Assembly (NCBI GenBank): GCA_018662715.1 | Contig: JABJFP010000022.1 | Coordinates: forward strand, 1 to 5,072 | DNA: 5,072 nucleotides | Reading direction: 5' to 3' | From: Methanobacteriota archaeon | Lineage (GTDB): Archaea; Thermoplasmatota; Poseidoniia; Poseidoniales; Poseidoniaceae | In this document: positions 1-5,072 of the stretch, in pieces | Layout: every line of letters starts with the position of its first letter | How positions within the stretch are numbered: position 1 is the first letter of the stretch | The notes under the pieces: model-generated | The model's database searches: none | What the model was told of the DNA's origin: nothing | What the model saw: only the letters and a program-made list of their open reading frames with translations | Translations under genes and position numbers: made by a program

Positions 1-336
1 TGGTCGCTTGTCGCCATGATTCAACGAGCACACCCTTTCATCCACCCCAAAGGCGGAATGAACGGAGAAGCAGACCAAGTTTCACGTCTCATCGTCCATC
101 CTACTGCTGGAGGAAAGATTCGTGGCTCGCATAATTGTGGGTCGTGCGATGGAGAAGTTGTTGCAGCCATCGAACGCTATGCAGTTTCAGGTAGTCTCCT
201 AGAATTTGAGGGATTAGCGTGTGAGTGTCAGAAAAAATGGGAGACTGAGTTGATGCTTGAGCGCCAACTCCCACTTCCATTAGGGCTTTCAAAACCTCGT
301 CGAGCCCCAACTCTAGAGACCCTGCGCTCACCGTGA
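1..336 (+). CDS. C-terminal part of an unrecognised cysteine-containing protein (5' end outside window)
   Basis: The frame is open from the first base to a TGA at 334-336, so this is probably the end of a longer gene; the ATG at 16 could also be the start, giving 106 residues. No hydrophobic membrane segment is visible. The centre holds a Cys-x2-Cys pair (codons at 136-138 and 145-147, context HNCGSC) and, about 25 residues later, a Cys-x-Cys (codons at 220-222 and 226-228, context ACEC). Four cysteines spaced this way could bind zinc or an iron-sulfur cluster, but no known family is recognised. Several His residues lie just upstream (HPFIHPKGG, VHPT). The last 25 or so residues are rich in Pro, Leu and Arg and look like a disordered tail. 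It is separated from the next gene by about 109 bases containing inverted repeats, so it is probably not in the same operon. The antisense frame over 101-331 has no better claim. Confidence 0.6.
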   Translation, partial: WSLVAMIQRAHPFIHPKGGMNGEADQVSRLIVHPTAGGKIRGSHNCGSCDGEVVAAIERYAVSGSLLEFEGLACECQKKWETELMLERQLPLPLGLSKPRRAPTLETLRSP

Positions 337-364
337 ATTCTTTGCTCGCAGGTACCCCTTTTCC

Positions 365-382
365 TTCACCTGCGATGGTGAA
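365..382. repeat. Inverted repeat, 6-bp arms (TTCACC / GGTGAA)
   Basis: TTCACC at 365-370 is the exact reverse complement of GGTGAA at 377-382, with six bases between. It lies about 30 bases after the stop of the first gene and directly follows a pyrimidine run containing TTTT (355-366). It could be part of the 3' end of the upstream transcript or a protein-binding site before the next promoter. Six-base arms arise by chance fairly often, so the call is weak. Confidence 0.3.
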
Positions 383-383
383 C

Positions 384-390
384 GTTTATG
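384..390 (+). promoter_or_regulatory. Possible archaeal TATA-like element
   Basis: GTTTATG at 384-390 is the most TATA-like stretch in the gap before the 446 gene and is preceded by purines (GAAC) that could act as a weak BRE. Archaeal transcription usually starts about 25 bases downstream of the TATA box, here around 412-415, exactly where the perfect 413-429 inverted repeat begins. The match is partial and no experimental start is known. Confidence 0.25.
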
Positions 391-412
391 ACCGCCCGGC
401 AAGTCGGAGGAA

Positions 413-429
413 TGACCCCTATGGGGTCA
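413..429. repeat. Perfect inverted repeat TGACCCC-TAT-GGGGTCA, candidate operator or leader hairpin
   Basis: TGACCCC (413-419) and GGGGTCA (423-429) are exact reverse complements around a 3-base centre, TAT. The dyad lies four bases upstream of the SD sequence (434-439) of the two-membrane-segment gene and just downstream of the possible TATA element. That position suits a repressor site over the transcription start, or a GC-rich hairpin at the 5' end of the mRNA. Seven-base arms are a typical half-site length for dimeric winged-helix regulators. No such regulator is encoded in the window. Confidence 0.5.
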
Positions 430-433
430 ATTT

Positions 434-439
434 GAGGTG
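434..439 (+). promoter_or_regulatory. SD site that fixes the start of the small membrane gene at GTG 446
   Basis: GAGGTG at 434-439 lies six bases before the GTG at 446-448. The alternative GTG at 437 is itself inside this SD motif and would have no ribosome-binding site in front of it, so 446 is the better start. The dyad at 413-429 ends just upstream and could affect access to this site. Confidence 0.6.
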
Positions 440-445
440 AGGCCC

Positions 446-718
446 GTGTCAAATTCCACAACCCTTCCAGATACAACCGTCGGAACAGGAGAACCAACAT
501 CAAGTCGCGTGATTCTCACGTTGTTCTTTGTTGGCCTTTTAGGCCTCTATTCTTTGTTTGCAAATGTCTTCGGATGGGACAACCTTCCACTCCTTGGAGA
601 ACTCGTTCCTTTGGTCCAGAATTTGGGCGGTAGCGGAATCTGGTACTACTTGATTGGATTTATTGTTGGCGTTGGTGCAATTGTAGCAACGCTCGTGGGT
701 GAGGTACTCGCAGAATGA
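446..718 (+). CDS. Small membrane protein with two predicted transmembrane segments
   Basis: With the GTG at 446 as start the product has 90 residues. It begins with a polar, Thr/Ser-rich tail of about 20 residues, then a first hydrophobic segment (about residues 22-43, from VILTLFFVGLLGL). A connecting stretch with Trp and several Pro/Leu follows, then a second hydrophobic segment (about 65-87, from WYYLIGFIVGVGAIVATLV) and a short acidic end. No metal-binding motif is present; in particular there is no CuA-type Cys-x3-Cys, so it is not a conventional oxidase subunit II. It is followed after 14 bases by the large oxidase-I-like gene, with that gene's SD just past this stop codon, so the two are almost certainly co-transcribed and may form one membrane complex. 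Small accessory subunits without cofactors are known in ba3- and cbb3-type oxidases, but no specific family is recognised here. The function remains unknown. Confidence 0.75.
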   Translation: MSNSTTLPDTTVGTGEPTSSRVILTLFFVGLLGLYSLFANVFGWDNLPLLGELVPLVQNLGGSGIWYYLIGFIVGVGAIVATLVGEVLAE

Positions 719-719
719 T

Positions 720-726
720 GGAGGTG
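720..726 (+). promoter_or_regulatory. SD site of the oxidase-I-like gene
   Basis: GGAGGTG at 720-726 begins two bases after the TGA of the upstream gene and is six bases before ATG 733. It supports 733 as the start over the out-of-frame ATG at 729, and it points to translation of both genes from one message. Confidence 0.65.
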
Positions 727-732
727 TGATGT

Positions 733-2727
733 ATGGAAACTATTTTTATTACCGGCACCCTTCTCATTGCGGTTCTTTTCTTTCTTTCTCAAACTCTTGC
801 ACGTGGTGCAGGAAACGTGGGTGGGGCACTCCAACAAATCGGGTTATTTATTCTCAAGAAGAACCCACCCGGCCTTGTTGATATTTTCGACGACAAAGAT
901 GGTAGCGGTTCCCGTACATGGATGAACTTCGGAATGCTTTGGTTTGTCTTCGCAAGCGTCCTTGGGTTTTTGGCTGCTTGGCACAACTACGATCCTACGG
1001 CTCTTGACTCCCTAGCAAGCATTGGTTGGTCCTACGACGACGGCTCATCCCTTCGTGATGCTACGCTGAACCTCCTCGGTTTGGCTCTTCTCTACGGTCT
1101 AATCGGCGGAGGACTCGTCGCTGTGTCCCGAAACGGAAACGGCCGTCTCGCCAGTGAAGCAAACGCTTCGATGGTCGCTTTGTTGTTGACGGTTGTTCTG
1201 ATTGTGAGTGTTCTGCTCCCCTTCATCTTCGGATTCCTGGATGTTGACACCGAATCAACAGTCATCTCAACCCTCCTACTAAGTTTGGAATCGCTTGCAA
1301 TTGGTCTTCTTCTCGTACCAATACTCATCAACGTTCTTCTGACAACTGCTACCCGTGGAGAACAAGAACTGTCAACCAGTTCTTGGTTCCTCATCATGGC
1401 ACTTGTTTCCAAGATTTTCGCAATGGTCTACATCTTCTTGGGCGAGTTAGCCGACTCCACCCAAACCGTATGGCTTGGTGAGCGTGTCTCAAACGGATGG
1501 GTACCTCTTGCTCTCATGTTCTCAGTAGGATATTACACGGTCCCAATGGTTTCCAAGAAACCCATTTGGTCACCATCCATGCGCTCTGCGAGCATGCTTC
1601 TGTTGTTCGTTACGCTCCCTCCATTCTTCATGTCTTCCGCTGAGGGAGGCAATGTTCTGGTGAACTTCGGGGCCATTCTCCTTACACTAGGTTTGCTCCC
1701 AATATTCGCAGGTTCAGTGAACATCATCATGACCGCAAATGCAGGCATGGATTCGGTGGTAAAGAATCCAGGTTCAATGGCCGGCATGCTTGCCTTTGTC
1801 CTTCTACCATTCTTTGCTATTGGTGGCTATTTCACCTCAATGGACATCTTTGTTGGAACCGGAGAACTCGGCGCTATGGCACATACCATTGACATGGGAA
1901 TGATGTTTACCGTTGGAGGATTACTCATTCTTTCTTCTGTATTCAACAGTTACCCAATGGCCATTGGAAAACCACTTGCTACTCCATCAACCGCCAACCT
2001 AGCAGTTTGGATGGTCCTCGTTGGAGGAGTCACCTCTACTGTTACCTTCCTCGTTGGCGATTTCACAACCAACGCCATCACAACCTCAGGAATCGAAGAT
2101 GTTGTTGCTCCCTCGGGTGGATTCTTCCTCACCGGAGCTGGCATGTTCTACATTCTTGGAATTGGAAGTATTCTTGCAACCCTCGTGACCATCCGAACCG
2201 GTATTTCCTCGTCCGGACGCTCGGTATCAACTGAAACCGTTTCCGATGTGAACACCTACACCCTTGTAACAGGCTCTTCAACCACCATTCGGACCCTAAT
2301 TGGCCGAGGTGTTGGAGTTGATACGGAATTGGTTGTTAGCAAAACCGAGGAAATGGAGGGTGGCTCAACCATTATCGCCGTTGACTCTTCACTCCACAAC
2401 GACGAGATCACAGAATTCCCTCCAAAGGCTCCAACAGAAGCCATGATTCAACTCGTCCAATATCTTACCGATAAGGACCAATCAGTCTTTGACCTGTTCC
2501 GTTCCATGGATTTGGATGCTTCAGGGAAAGTCGATGGCGAGGAATTCCTCACCGCCCTTCAGGCAACAGATATTGACGCCCTTTCTTCAGTTGAAGCGGG
2601 TGAATTGATGGAAATCATGGACCTTGACGGTGATGGAGAACTTAACCTTCCAGAACTTGACATTGCTATTGCTCAAATCAAGCGAGACTACGACATCATT
2701 CCCTCGGCAGGTTCCGAGGAAGAATGA
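733..2727 (+). CDS. Polytopic membrane protein resembling heme-copper oxidase subunit I, lacking metal-ligand histidines, with C-terminal EF-hand pair
   Basis: The product has 664 residues. Residues 1-490 form about 12-13 hydrophobic helices: an initial segment at 4-23, then about 64-85, 106-131, 146-169, 176-203, 215-240, 255-275, 285-303, 308-335, 347-372, 382-407, 421-445 and 464-490. Several stretches follow heme-copper oxidase subunit I by eye. Residues 107-141 resemble the helix II region of cbb3/ba3 forms (LR at the start, SR then LAS after the helix); 248-281 resemble helix VI (YYTVP then K-P-x-x-S); 323-338 resemble the P-x(6)-N-x(3)-T motif; 383-415 resemble helix X and the following P-x-x-x-G-K. 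The ligand histidines are missing: Thr111 sits where the helix II heme His would be, Glu250 where the copper-binding His would be, and Ser301-Ser302-Ala303 replaces the His-His pair. In helix X only His384 remains, possibly out of register. Residues 500-575 are a polar, probably soluble linker. Two canonical EF-hand loops follow at 593-604 and 630-641 (D-x-D-x-S/D-G-x-hydrophobic-x3-E), so calcium binding is likely. An Asp/Gly-rich loop (DDKDGSGS, 53-60) also lies between helices 1 and 2. Oxidase activity is unlikely; a sensor, scaffold or accessory role is inference. It could instead be an unrelated polytopic family. Confidence 0.7.
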   Translation: METIFITGTLLIAVLFFLSQTLARGAGNVGGALQQIGLFILKKNPPGLVDIFDDKDGSGSRTWMNFGMLWFVFASVLGFLAAWHNYDPTALDSLASIGWSYDDGSSLRDATLNLLGLALLYGLIGGGLVAVSRNGNGRLASEANASMVALLLTVVLIVSVLLPFIFGFLDVDTESTVISTLLLSLESLAIGLLLVPILINVLLTTATRGEQELSTSSWFLIMALVSKIFAMVYIFLGELADSTQTVWLGERVSNGWVPLALMFSVGYYTVPMVSKKPIWSPSMRSASMLLLFVTLPPFFMSSAEGGNVLVNFGAILLTLGLLPIFAGSVNIIMTANAGMDSVVKNPGSMAGMLAFVLLPFFAIGGYFTSMDIFVGTGELGAMAHTIDMGMMFTVGGLLILSSVFNSYPMAIGKPLATPSTANLAVWMVLVGGVTSTVTFLVGDFTTNAITTSGIEDVVAPSGGFFLTGAGMFYILGIGSILATLVTIRTGISSSGRSVSTETVSDVNTYTLVTGSSTTIRTLIGRGVGVDTELVVSKTEEMEGGSTIIAVDSSLHNDEITEFPPKAPTEAMIQLVQYLTDKDQSVFDLFRSMDLDASGKVDGEEFLTALQATDIDALSSVEAGELMEIMDLDGDGELNLPELDIAIAQIKRDYDIIPSAGSEEE

Positions 2728-2742
2728 GGGTCGTCACCGGGC

Positions 2743-4032
2743 GTGATGACGGTGCGCATTGGCCTCGTTGGCAAACCGAACGTAGGCAAATCTACGTTCT
2801 TTAGCGCAGCAACCCTCGCTCAAGTTGACATTGCGAACTACCCGTTTTGTACCATTGACCCCAATGTTGGAGTTGCCTTTGTAGAAGCGCGGCTTGCCTG
2901 TCCATGCAAAGCCTTGCGTGATAAATTAGAATCTGAAGGACGCCTTGAAGCCGCTTCACCAGATGACCCACGTCAAGGTAGTCTCTGTGAACCACGGACG
3001 GGCTCGTGTGTAGGTCACCGCCGCTTTGTTCCAGTGGCCCTGGTTGATGTTGCCGGTCTCGTCCCTGGGGCGAGTGAAGGGAGAGGGAGAGGCAATGCCT
3101 TTCTATCGGACTTAGCTAACTCCAATGTCTTGATTCAAGTTGTTGACGCTGCCGGAACAACCGATTTAGAAGGCCAGTTCCTCGGTGGGGCCTCCTCAAA
3201 AGAAGAGGCTCTCAGTGCAATGAAAGAAGAGATAGCTTTCCTAGAAGAAGAATTGGATGCTTGGATCGCCGGCATTCTCAATGAGGGCTGGACTCGCGGT
3301 GTACGCAGAGTGCAAGCGGAAGGTGAGAAGGGGTTGGCTTCGTTTGTTCAAGAGCGATTAAGCGGGCTAGGGGCTACGACTCAACTCGTTTCCCAATGCA
3401 TGTTACAATTCCAACAAGAACAACGCCCAGAAGGACAACCGTGGGATTGGAGTGCCGAGGTTCTCCAAGCACTTGCTGCGACGCTGCGACAAGGATTGTT
3501 TCCCATTGCCTACGCAGCGAACAAGTGGGACATTGCTCCGGCTGGAGTGATTGACGACCTCTCCTCGTACTCGATTGAACCGTGCATGGCCGATGTTGAA
3601 CTCGCACTACGAAGAGCAGCAAACGCGAACATCATTTCGTACCATCCAGGAGAAGCCACATTCTCAATCAATGATTCCTCAGCACTAAATGACGCCCAAA
3701 CCAAGGCTTTAGCACATATGCTTGCTCGGATGGAATCGTCTAATGGAACGGGCGTGGCTCGCCTATTGGACCGGGTTTTGTTTGACCTGCTAGAACAGAT
3801 CGTTGTTTATCCTGTACAAGATGAAAGTCATTGGGTAGACGGTGACGGCAAAGTTTTGCCAGATGCATTTGTAGTCTCATCAGGAATCCAAGCCAAAGCC
3901 TTGGCTTACCATGTCCATACAGACTTAGGAGACGGTTTCATTCGTGGCGTTGATGGAAAAACCCGTCGCGTGGTAGGTGCAGACCACGAGTTGTCAGATG
4001 GGGACGTCCTCAAAATTCACGCTAAGTCGTGA
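2743..4032 (+). CDS. ychF: YchF/OBG-type P-loop GTPase with TGS domain, archaeal form
   Basis: This cytosolic translation-associated nucleotide hydrolase belongs to the OBG family; its relatives bind ribosomes. Residues are counted from the GTG at 2743 (429 residues). G1 is GKPNVGKS (10-17), followed by the family segment NYPFCTIDPNVG (32-43). G3 is DVAG (102-105), with Leu106 where classical GTPases carry the catalytic Gln, which is the hallmark of the HAS GTPases. G4 is NKWD (260-263), a canonical guanine-specific motif unlike the Nxx[E] of bacterial and eukaryotic YchF, which prefers ATP. Residues about 150-240 form the helical insertion with many Glu/Lys. The C-terminal TGS domain runs from about 353 to the end (VVYPV, VHTDLGDGF, LSDGDVLKI). 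The protein is somewhat longer than archaeal relatives I recall (about 390-400), partly through a Cys-rich stretch between G2 and G3 (Cys53, 55, 82, 89). The start could be GTG 2743 or ATG 2746; no well-spaced SD decides, though GAGGG overlaps the upstream stop. It follows the EF-hand gene by 15 bases and probably shares its transcript. Confidence 0.93.
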   Translation: MMTVRIGLVGKPNVGKSTFFSAATLAQVDIANYPFCTIDPNVGVAFVEARLACPCKALRDKLESEGRLEAASPDDPRQGSLCEPRTGSCVGHRRFVPVALVDVAGLVPGASEGRGRGNAFLSDLANSNVLIQVVDAAGTTDLEGQFLGGASSKEEALSAMKEEIAFLEEELDAWIAGILNEGWTRGVRRVQAEGEKGLASFVQERLSGLGATTQLVSQCMLQFQQEQRPEGQPWDWSAEVLQALAATLRQGLFPIAYAANKWDIAPAGVIDDLSSYSIEPCMADVELALRRAANANIISYHPGEATFSINDSSALNDAQTKALAHMLARMESSNGTGVARLLDRVLFDLLEQIVVYPVQDESHWVDGDGKVLPDAFVVSSGIQAKALAYHVHTDLGDGFIRGVDGKTRRVVGADHELSDGDVLKIHAKS

Positions 4033-4033
4033 T

Positions 4034-4420
4034 TCAGTGACCCTTCGGGCGGTCATATGCTGGACTCAAACGAGCCATGTCTCCGGAATATCGGCCACCA
4101 CGATAGATGAAGATAACCGGTGCGAGAAGTGTGAGGACAATCAACAGTCCGAGGAAGAAGAGCCCCCATGGTTTGACATCCGAGAGAGTAAATCCCCAAA
4201 GAGCCCAGAGGAACGGGATGTAAAGAAAAATACTGTAGCGCCGTGTAACAGCGGAGAAACGGGCGTTAGCAAGTTGCTTTTCAAAGAGAATAGGAACTTC
4301 TTCCTTGGTGACCAAGCCTTGGTCTAACCCGCATTGCGCACATACTTGTGCACGAGGTCCATTTCCATGAATGAAGAATTCACGCGGGTAGGTGCTTCCA
4401 CAGTGTCGGCATGCTGGCAT
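4034..4420 (-). CDS. Zinc-ribbon protein with two transmembrane segments
   Basis: The product has 128 residues. The N-terminus is a zinc ribbon: Cys4-x2-Cys7, then 19 residues, then Cys27-x2-Cys30, in the context CRHCG and CAQCG. A short, charged helical stretch (about 38-60) leads into two hydrophobic segments (about 63-79, rich in Phe/Trp, and 85-106), then a basic and polar tail ending in Lys-Gly-His. This layout, a small cytoplasmic zinc ribbon tethered to a helical hairpin, is common among uncharacterised archaeal proteins and gives no specific function. The start is supported by a GAGGGAA SD four bases upstream on the minus strand (4431-4425). The gene begins 36 bases after the TrpG/PabA-like stop, so they may share a message, although no link to chorismate metabolism is evident. 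Its stop lies one base from the stop of the convergent GTPase gene. The plus-strand frames over this region are shadows. Confidence 0.85.
   Translation of the reverse strand: MPACRHCGSTYPREFFIHGNGPRAQVCAQCGLDQGLVTKEEVPILFEKQLANARFSAVTRRYSIFLYIPFLWALWGFTLSDVKPWGLFFLGLLIVLTLLAPVIFIYRGGRYSGDMARLSPAYDRPKGH
4038..4055. repeat. Interrupted hairpin with TTCG loop just after the GTPase stop; possible transcript 3' end
   Basis: TGACCC (4038-4043), loop TTCG (4044-4047) and GG-CG-GTCA (4048-4055) can pair as six base pairs with a two-base CG bulge, closed by a C(UUCG)G tetraloop. It starts five bases after the GTPase stop and lies inside the last codons of the convergent zinc-ribbon gene (encoding the RPKGH end). 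No T-tract follows on the plus strand, so it is not a classical intrinsic terminator, but it could stabilise the 3' end of the plus-strand mRNA. On the opposite strand the same dyad has a CGAA loop. Confidence 0.3.
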
Positions 4421-4424
4421 GGCG

Positions 4425-4431
4425 TTCCCTC
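4425..4431 (-). promoter_or_regulatory. SD site of the zinc-ribbon gene
   Basis: On the minus strand GAGGGAA runs from 4431 to 4425, four bases before the ATG at 4420-4418. It supports this start and independent initiation downstream of the amidotransferase gene. Confidence 0.55.
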
Positions 4432-4456
4432 AAGTTGTCCAACGGCAAGGGATTCT

Positions 4457-5071
4457 TCAACCATCCGATGGATTCTGAAGAAATTCTTGAATGATTGCTC
4501 GCCCTTCGGGAGAGCCAATGGACTCTGGATGGAACTGAACTCCATGGATGGGGTGCGAGGAATGACGGATGCCCATCACCAGCCCAGTTTCCGATTCTCT
4601 CCCGTTGATGATGAACGAATGTCCTTCGTTCTCGTTGACAACGAGTGAGTTGTATCGCGTGAATGCTTCTGGCGAAGTTGAGGTTGCGAAGAGGCCCGTT
4701 CCATCGTGCTCAATTCGAACAGGAACACCATGAACAGGCCCATGCGGAGAGGGGATGACTTCCATTCCATCAGCAAGTGCGAGGGCTTGGTGGCCGAGGC
4801 AAACCCCCAAGACTGGAATTGACAATTGTCCAGCGAGAGCGTGATGAGCAAGCGCCATGGTCAACGGGGCATCATCAGGAGCCCCAGGGCCGGGGCCGAG
4901 AACAATGTGAGTAGGCTTTAGACGGTCAAGGAGGTCAAACAGCGCCGTGGGGTCCGACAATAATTCTGCTTTCTTATTACGGCCTGCTAAGACCGTCACA
5001 TCATGTCCTGATTGAGCGATAGCGTCTGCAACATTGAGTGAAAATGAATCCAAATTATCAATGAAGAGCAC
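4457..5071 (-). CDS. Class I glutamine amidotransferase, anthranilate / aminodeoxychorismate synthase component II (TrpG/PabA-like)
   Basis: The enzyme hydrolyses glutamine and passes ammonia to a chorismate-using partner subunit (TrpE or PabB) in tryptophan or folate synthesis. The visible protein is 204 residues, near the usual length of about 190-200. It begins with the family signature FIDNLDSF (3-10). The oxyanion region GPGPGAPDDA is at 59-68, the nucleophile elbow GVCLGHQ at 89-95 with catalytic Cys91, HGPVHG at 110-115, and GVQFHPES at 177-184 with catalytic His181 and Glu183. The triad is complete, so an active glutaminase is expected. At 139-145 the usual RYHSLVV reads RYNSLVV, with Asn141 for His. 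The first visible codon is GTG at 5071-5069, one base from the window edge. A start here matches many relatives beginning with M-[IL]-L-I-D-N, but the true start and the SD could lie outside. TrpG and PabA cannot be told apart from this sequence, and the chorismate partner is not in the window. It is followed by the zinc-ribbon gene after 36 bases. Confidence 0.9.
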   Translation of the reverse strand: MLFIDNLDSFSLNVADAIAQSGHDVTVLAGRNKKAELLSDPTALFDLLDRLKPTHIVLGPGPGAPDDAPLTMALAHHALAGQLSIPVLGVCLGHQALALADGMEVIPSPHGPVHGVPVRIEHDGTGLFATSTSPEAFTRYNSLVVNENEGHSFIINGRESETGLVMGIRHSSHPIHGVQFHPESIGSPEGRAIIQEFLQNPSDG

Positions 5072-5072
5072 A

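Noticed and set aside
365..382. TTCACC/GGTGAA dyad as a terminator of the first gene
   Set aside because: No T-tract follows it and the stem is only six base pairs, so it is kept only as a weak inverted repeat.
437..445. GTG at 437 as start of the small membrane gene
   Set aside because: It lies inside the GAGGTG that serves as SD for GTG 446, and it has no SD of its own.
1092..1412. Minus-strand open frame of 106 residues inside the oxidase-like gene
   Set aside because: It is rich in Arg, Ser and Thr, as expected from reading a hydrophobic gene backwards; it has no domain, and the plus-strand gene is clearly real.
733..2202. Reading the large membrane protein as a membrane pyrophosphatase or an ion-antiporter (MrpD/NuoL-like) subunit
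   Set aside because: No DVGADLVGK-type pyrophosphatase motif was found, and the conserved Lys/Glu helix pattern of antiporter subunits is not evident; the oxidase-like motifs fit better.
733..2727. Reading the large membrane protein as a working cytochrome oxidase subunit I
   Set aside because: The helix II, VI and VII ligand histidines are absent, and helix X keeps at most one, so the heme and copper sites could not form.
3977..4327. Plus-strand open frame overlapping the GTPase end and the zinc-ribbon gene
   Set aside because: It overlaps two well-supported genes, has low-complexity polar content and no motif; it is a shadow of the minus-strand gene.
4334..4648. Plus-strand open frame of 104 residues over the amidotransferase
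   Set aside because: It is antisense to the conserved GVQFHPES and RYNSL coding regions, with no SD or recognisable domain.

Overview
The window reads as a compact prokaryotic chromosome segment, most likely archaeal. The clearest clue is a YchF/OBG-type P-loop GTPase whose sequence follows the archaeal form of the family (NKxD in G4, extra segment between G2 and G3, C-terminal TGS domain). Genes are tightly packed, GTG starts occur, and the Shine-Dalgarno (SD) sites are clear but short. A planktonic Thermoplasmatota-type archaeon (Poseidoniales / Marine Group II) would fit the moderate base composition, the acidic proteins and the EF-hands. That assignment is inference and was not searched.

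Layout, left to right. Bases 1-336 (+) hold the 3' end of a gene that starts outside the window, a cysteine-bearing protein I do not recognise. Bases 337-445 are a short regulatory gap with two inverted repeats and a weak TATA-like element. Then follows a plus-strand cluster: a 90-residue protein with two membrane segments (446-718); a 664-residue polytopic membrane protein that looks like a heme-copper oxidase subunit I without its usual metal-ligand histidines, ending in a paired EF-hand domain (733-2727); and a YchF-like GTPase (2743-4032). Gaps of 14 and 15 bases suggest co-transcription.

Two minus-strand genes converge on this cluster: a TrpG/PabA-type glutamine amidotransferase (4457-5071, start at or beyond the right edge), followed 36 bases downstream by a 128-residue zinc-ribbon membrane protein (4034-4420). 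The convergent stop codons of the GTPase and the zinc-ribbon gene are separated by one base.

The most interesting unit is the pair at 446-2727. A small membrane protein precedes a large one that keeps the oxidase-like helix pattern, appears to have lost the redox centre, and has gained a calcium-binding tail. This suggests a catalytically retired oxidase scaffold reused as a calcium-responsive membrane protein. The helix pattern and EF-hands are read from the sequence; the oxidase relationship and the new role are inference. No tRNA, rRNA, CRISPR array, insertion sequence or origin was seen.
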